In this document: positions 3,320-5,887 of the stretch, piece after piece
Position numbering within the stretch: the first letter of the stretch is position 1
Layout: every line of letters begins with the position of its first letter
NCBI GenBank assembly: GCA_934591725.1
Contig: CAKTPR010000113.1
Coordinates: forward strand, 1 to 5,887
Direction of reading: 5' to 3'
Length of the DNA stretch: 5,887 bases
Source of the DNA: an uncultured Oscillospiraceae bacterium
GTDB lineage: Bacteria > Bacillota > Clostridia > Oscillospirales > Oscillospiraceae
Program-made: the position numbers and the translations under genes
Notes under the pieces: model-generated
The model's input: only the letters and a program-made list of their open reading frames with translations
Database searches by the model: none
What the model was told of the DNA's origin: nothing

Positions 3320-5887
3320 ATGAAGAAGAATTCATGGAAGACGCTTCTGTCCGTCGTGCTGCTGCTCACGATGCTCGTGAGCATGCTGCCCTTCGCCGCT
3401 TTTGCGGAGGACGACCAGACAACGGCTGCGCAGACCGAGGAAGCGGCCAAGACGGATGAAAAGACCGGGGACGCTCCAGCGGGCGGCACAGGCGGCACGC
3501 CCAAGGACGATGGAAAAGCTGATGATGCGCCCAAGGATGAGCCCAATGACGCAAACGATGATGCGGCAAGGGACGAGAACAAAGACGCGCACAATGGCGA
3601 TACCGAGCAGCCCGCCAAGGGCGAAGCTGAGGGCGCCGCACAGGCCGGGACGCTTCAGGCGCAGAACGAGATAAAGCTTCTGGCGAACCCGTCAGCCACG
3701 CTTATCTACAATGCCAACGGCGGCACGGGTGCAGATTACATTTACGAAAAATCCGGAGAAAGCGGCGCGACCGAAGTCTTCTTCAAAGCTGAGAGGATAG
3801 AACGCTTCACTCCACCGAAAGATAAAGAGTTCAGCCACTGGAACACCGATCCGGACGGCAAAGGAACGACCTATAATGTCGGCGATCTGATCATAGTTCG
3901 CGGCGGCGAGAGCCAGACCCTCTACGCCCAGTGGGAACCGACTCCTAAAACCCCTTACTGGGCGGGTCTGACCATAAGCATGTCCGTTGCCCCTGCCAAC
4001 CCGAAGCTCAACGAACCGTTCACATATACTGTGACCGTTACAAACGGCACCGGCTTTGATTTGAGGAACGTGATTGTCAAAGATACTCTGCCCGCGAATG
4101 TTTCTGCTGAGCCCGGAACATCTGATGATTGGACTTTTGCTTTATCTAGAAATCCTTCCGTTAAAGGTGTTTCTTTCAACGATACGCTCACGGCAGGTTC
4201 AGAAGCTTCCTTTAATATTACGGCAAAGTTCGAAACGGGCAGTGTTACTACCGCTATTAACACCGCGAAAATAGTCTCCGCAGATTACGAAAATTCAGGA
4301 CTTGTTGGTTCTCCCACTGCCAGCGCAACAGCGACCTTATCGGGAATCGACTGGTCGAAGCTCACGATTGAAAAGAAGGTCGACAAGGACACGGCACTTC
4401 CCGGCGATACGCTTAACTATACCATAACGGTCACCAATAACACAGGCTGCGATTTGTCATATATATGCGTTAAGGATACATTCCCATCGTGTATTCAGGG
4501 ATTCTACGGCAGAGGCAGCAATGTTAAATGGAAATATACCACTCACTCGGACAGCATAGAGGCCAAGCTTCAAGACGGTCTTAAAGCGGACGACGTCGCA
4601 TTCTTTTCCGTGGAGGCGACACTGACCAGTAATGCTTCCGGAACCGCTGTGAACACAGCACAAATTACCGAGGCTACTGCGGCAAACAGCACATACGGAA
4701 CAATGCCTGAAGGTGCCGGCAACAGCGCGACGGCTACAACAAGCATAGAACGCGCTCCGGGCTCGGACTTGCCGGGGCTTACCATCAGCGTGACCCCTAA
4801 CACGTCCATTGCGGATATCAATCAGAAATTTACTTATACCGTAGAGATTACCAATAACACCGGAAAACATTTGAAGATAGTACGCGTCAGCAACGATTTG
4901 CCTACCGGTGTTGAGAGGCTTGGGAACCGCGCTGTTGAGGGCTCGTGGAATTTGAATACCAATTCGTCCACAGCCATTTTGTCAGCTAATCTTATCGGAA
5001 ATAAAGGACTTCCGGACGGCACTTCTGCCTCTTATAACGTAAACGCAAAATTCGTATCCTATGAGACGGCTACAACTGCCACGAATAAAGCAGATATATA
5101 CGAAGTAAGAATAGGCAATGATATCACTTCCGGAAACTTCGGCACAGCTTATGCTGAAGTATACTCATTGAAGAATCTCACCATAAAGAAGACCGTTGAC
5201 AAGTCCACGGCAAAGCCCGGTGATACGCTCACCTATACCGTAGAAGTCACCAACAACACTGATACCGATCTCGACGAGGTATACGTTGAAGATTCCCTGC
5301 CCGGTACGCTTGCATATACCGGCAGTACACTGGTCGACGGGGCGACCGGAACGCTCTCGCATGATTCGCAGCTCGGCACCGTGACCGCCAAGGTCACCGG
5401 CCTTAAGAAAGGCGCAGCCGCCAAATATACCGTAACGGCAAAGGTCAATGCCGATGCTTCCGGTGAAATCAGCAGCCTTGCAAAAATTACCAAAGCAGTG
5501 CGCGGCACTGACACCGCCGATATCACCACCACCAAAGAAGCTTCCGCAAAGACGACTGTTTATACCCCCGTCCCGGTCAATGTCAAAGTCATCTTTAACG
5601 GGCTTAAAGACGTCTCTCAGGTTCCCGCGGGGTATAAGCTCACCGGCGCGGACGGCAACGCGTTCCTCAAGGGCGAGATCGGGCTGCTCCCGGCAGCGAA
5701 GGATAACGGGGTCATTTCCCGCACGTTCGCCACTACGGCAGATGTGCTCCTCGGACAGGAATACTCCCTGAGCTTCACCCAGTCGGGCTATGAAGCAGAC
5801 GGATATGACTGCACTCCGGAAGCCAGCTATACGGTCAGGCAGACGCCCACTGCCGGCAGCAAGGCTATCAACGTTGAGATAACGCTC
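3320..5887 (+). CDS. Large secreted surface protein with InlB-type and DUF11-like repeats (3' end outside window)
   Basis: The frame is open for 856 codons to the last base, so the C-terminus is missing and any cell-wall anchor (LPXTG, SLH or other) cannot be seen. Residues 1-29 form a signal peptide: basic MKKNSWK, a hydrophobic core, and an AFA|E cleavage site. Residues 30-114 are an acidic low-complexity linker, with 24 Asp/Glu by hand count. Residues 127-206 resemble the InlB B-repeat (Listeria-Bacteroides repeat), with YNANGGTG at the start, DGKGTTYNVGD inside, and TLYAQWE at the end. Four DUF11-like beta-sandwich repeats follow, starting near 217, 348, 487 and 620, each opening with LTI and carrying (F/L)xYTxxxTN. 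From about 749 another extracellular domain begins, perhaps Cna-B-like; I cannot assign it firmly. It is probably an adhesin or cell-wall/pilus-related protein; the ligand is unknown. The AAGGAG ribosome site and the signal peptide fix the start. Its base composition falls well below that of the other genes in the repeats. Confidence 0.85.
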   Translation, partial: MKKNSWKTLLSVVLLLTMLVSMLPFAAFAEDDQTTAAQTEEAAKTDEKTGDAPAGGTGGTPKDDGKADDAPKDEPNDANDDAARDENKDAHNGDTEQPAKGEAEGAAQAGTLQAQNEIKLLANPSATLIYNANGGTGADYIYEKSGESGATEVFFKAERIERFTPPKDKEFSHWNTDPDGKGTTYNVGDLIIVRGGESQTLYAQWEPTPKTPYWAGLTISMSVAPANPKLNEPFTYTVTVTNGTGFDLRNVIVKDTLPANVSAEPGTSDDWTFALSRNPSVKGVSFNDTLTAGSEASFNITAKFETGSVTTAINTAKIVSADYENSGLVGSPTASATATLSGIDWSKLTIEKKVDKDTALPGDTLNYTITVTNNTGCDLSYICVKDTFPSCIQGFYGRGSNVKWKYTTHSDSIEAKLQDGLKADDVAFFSVEATLTSNASGTAVNTAQITEATAANSTYGTMPEGAGNSATATTSIERAPGSDLPGLTISVTPNTSIADINQKFTYTVEITNNTGKHLKIVRVSNDLPTGVERLGNRAVEGSWNLNTNSSTAILSANLIGNKGLPDGTSASYNVNAKFVSYETATTATNKADIYEVRIGNDITSGNFGTAYAEVYSLKNLTIKKTVDKSTAKPGDTLTYTVEVTNNTDTDLDEVYVEDSLPGTLAYTGSTLVDGATGTLSHDSQLGTVTAKVTGLKKGAAAKYTVTAKVNADASGEISSLAKITKAVRGTDTADITTTKEASAKTTVYTPVPVNVKVIFNGLKDVSQVPAGYKLTGADGNAFLKGEIGLLPAAKDNGVISRTFATTADVLLGQEYSLSFTQSGYEADGYDCTPEASYTVRQTPTAGSKAINVEITL
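3968..5542 (+). repeat. Four tandem DUF11-like repeats in A-B-A-B order
   Basis: The repeats cover about 3968-4342, 4355-4756, 4778-5161 and 5177-5542, each about 120-135 residues. Repeats 2 and 4 share the opening KK(x)VDKxTAxPGDTLxYT and VTNNTxxDL. Repeats 1 and 3 instead share GLTIS followed by a looser linker and FTYTV. The DNA stretches 4382-4444 and 5198-5260 (repeats 2 and 4) differ at 14 of 63 positions by hand alignment, so this pair is the most recently related part. Such stalks usually hold a functional head away from the cell wall. Confidence 0.65.

Noticed and set aside
3430..3640. Tandem DNA repeat in the acidic linker (CCCAAGGA at 3500 and 3530)
   Set aside because: Only short degenerate matches 30 bases apart; explained by repeated Pro-Lys-Asp residues in a low-complexity linker.
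3115..3641. Overlapping minus-strand frames opposite the signal peptide and acidic linker
   Set aside because: Low-complexity Ser/Ala- or Arg-rich products mirror the biased codons of the linker. The plus frame has a ribosome site, signal peptide and continuous domains.
5448..5771. 107-codon plus-strand frame inside the surface-protein gene
   Set aside because: The main frame is open with DUF11-like and later domain sequence throughout; the alternative product is Pro/Arg/Ser-rich with no motif.
1..5887. CRISPR array, tRNA or rRNA genes, transposase or integrase
   Set aside because: No regularly spaced direct repeats, cloverleaf-like sequence, rRNA signature or recombinase motif was seen on either strand.

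Overview
The window looks like chromosomal DNA from a strictly anaerobic, fairly GC-rich member of the Bacillota, most likely a gut Clostridia of the Oscillospiraceae type. Evidence: a group B-type [FeFe] hydrogenase, a flavodoxin/ferredoxin fusion protein of the EFR1 type, strong AAGGAGG-like ribosome binding sites, consensus sigma-A promoters, and a Clostridia-style structured intergenic repeat. The taxon is an inference from gene content and composition, not from a marker gene.

Layout, all genes on the + strand: (1) 32-1480, monomeric [FeFe] hydrogenase with all H-cluster ligands and an unusually Cys-rich N-terminal half; (2) promoter 1493-1521 and a dCMP deaminase-family gene, 1573-2055, closed by an intrinsic terminator at 2061-2102; (3) a promoter at 2140-2168 with a perfect inverted repeat just upstream of its -35 box, driving an EFR1-type flavodoxin plus 2[4Fe-4S] ferredoxin protein, 2211-2993, followed by a very stable hairpin at 3015-3048; (4) a 326-base gene-free interval (2994-3319) holding that hairpin, a multi-hairpin repeat element (about 3064-3155), a short direct repeat and a promoter; (5) a large secreted surface protein starting at 3320 that is open to the last base of the window (856 codons seen, no stop), with signal peptide, acidic linker, an InlB-type B-repeat, four DUF11-like repeats and the start of a further beta-sandwich-like domain.

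The genes appear to be independent transcription units rather than one operon. The hydrogenase and the EFR1-type protein both handle low-potential electrons and may draw on the same ferredoxin pool, but nothing in the sequence ties them into one complex. The deaminase belongs to dTTP synthesis. The surface protein is a probable adhesin or cell-wall protein, compositionally distinct from its neighbours and internally mosaic. I found no clear undescribed defence or mobile system. The most notable items are the intergenic structured repeat, the operator-like palindrome before the EFR1-type gene, the alternating A-B-A-B repeat architecture with a composition shift in the surface protein, and a substituted zinc motif in the deaminase.
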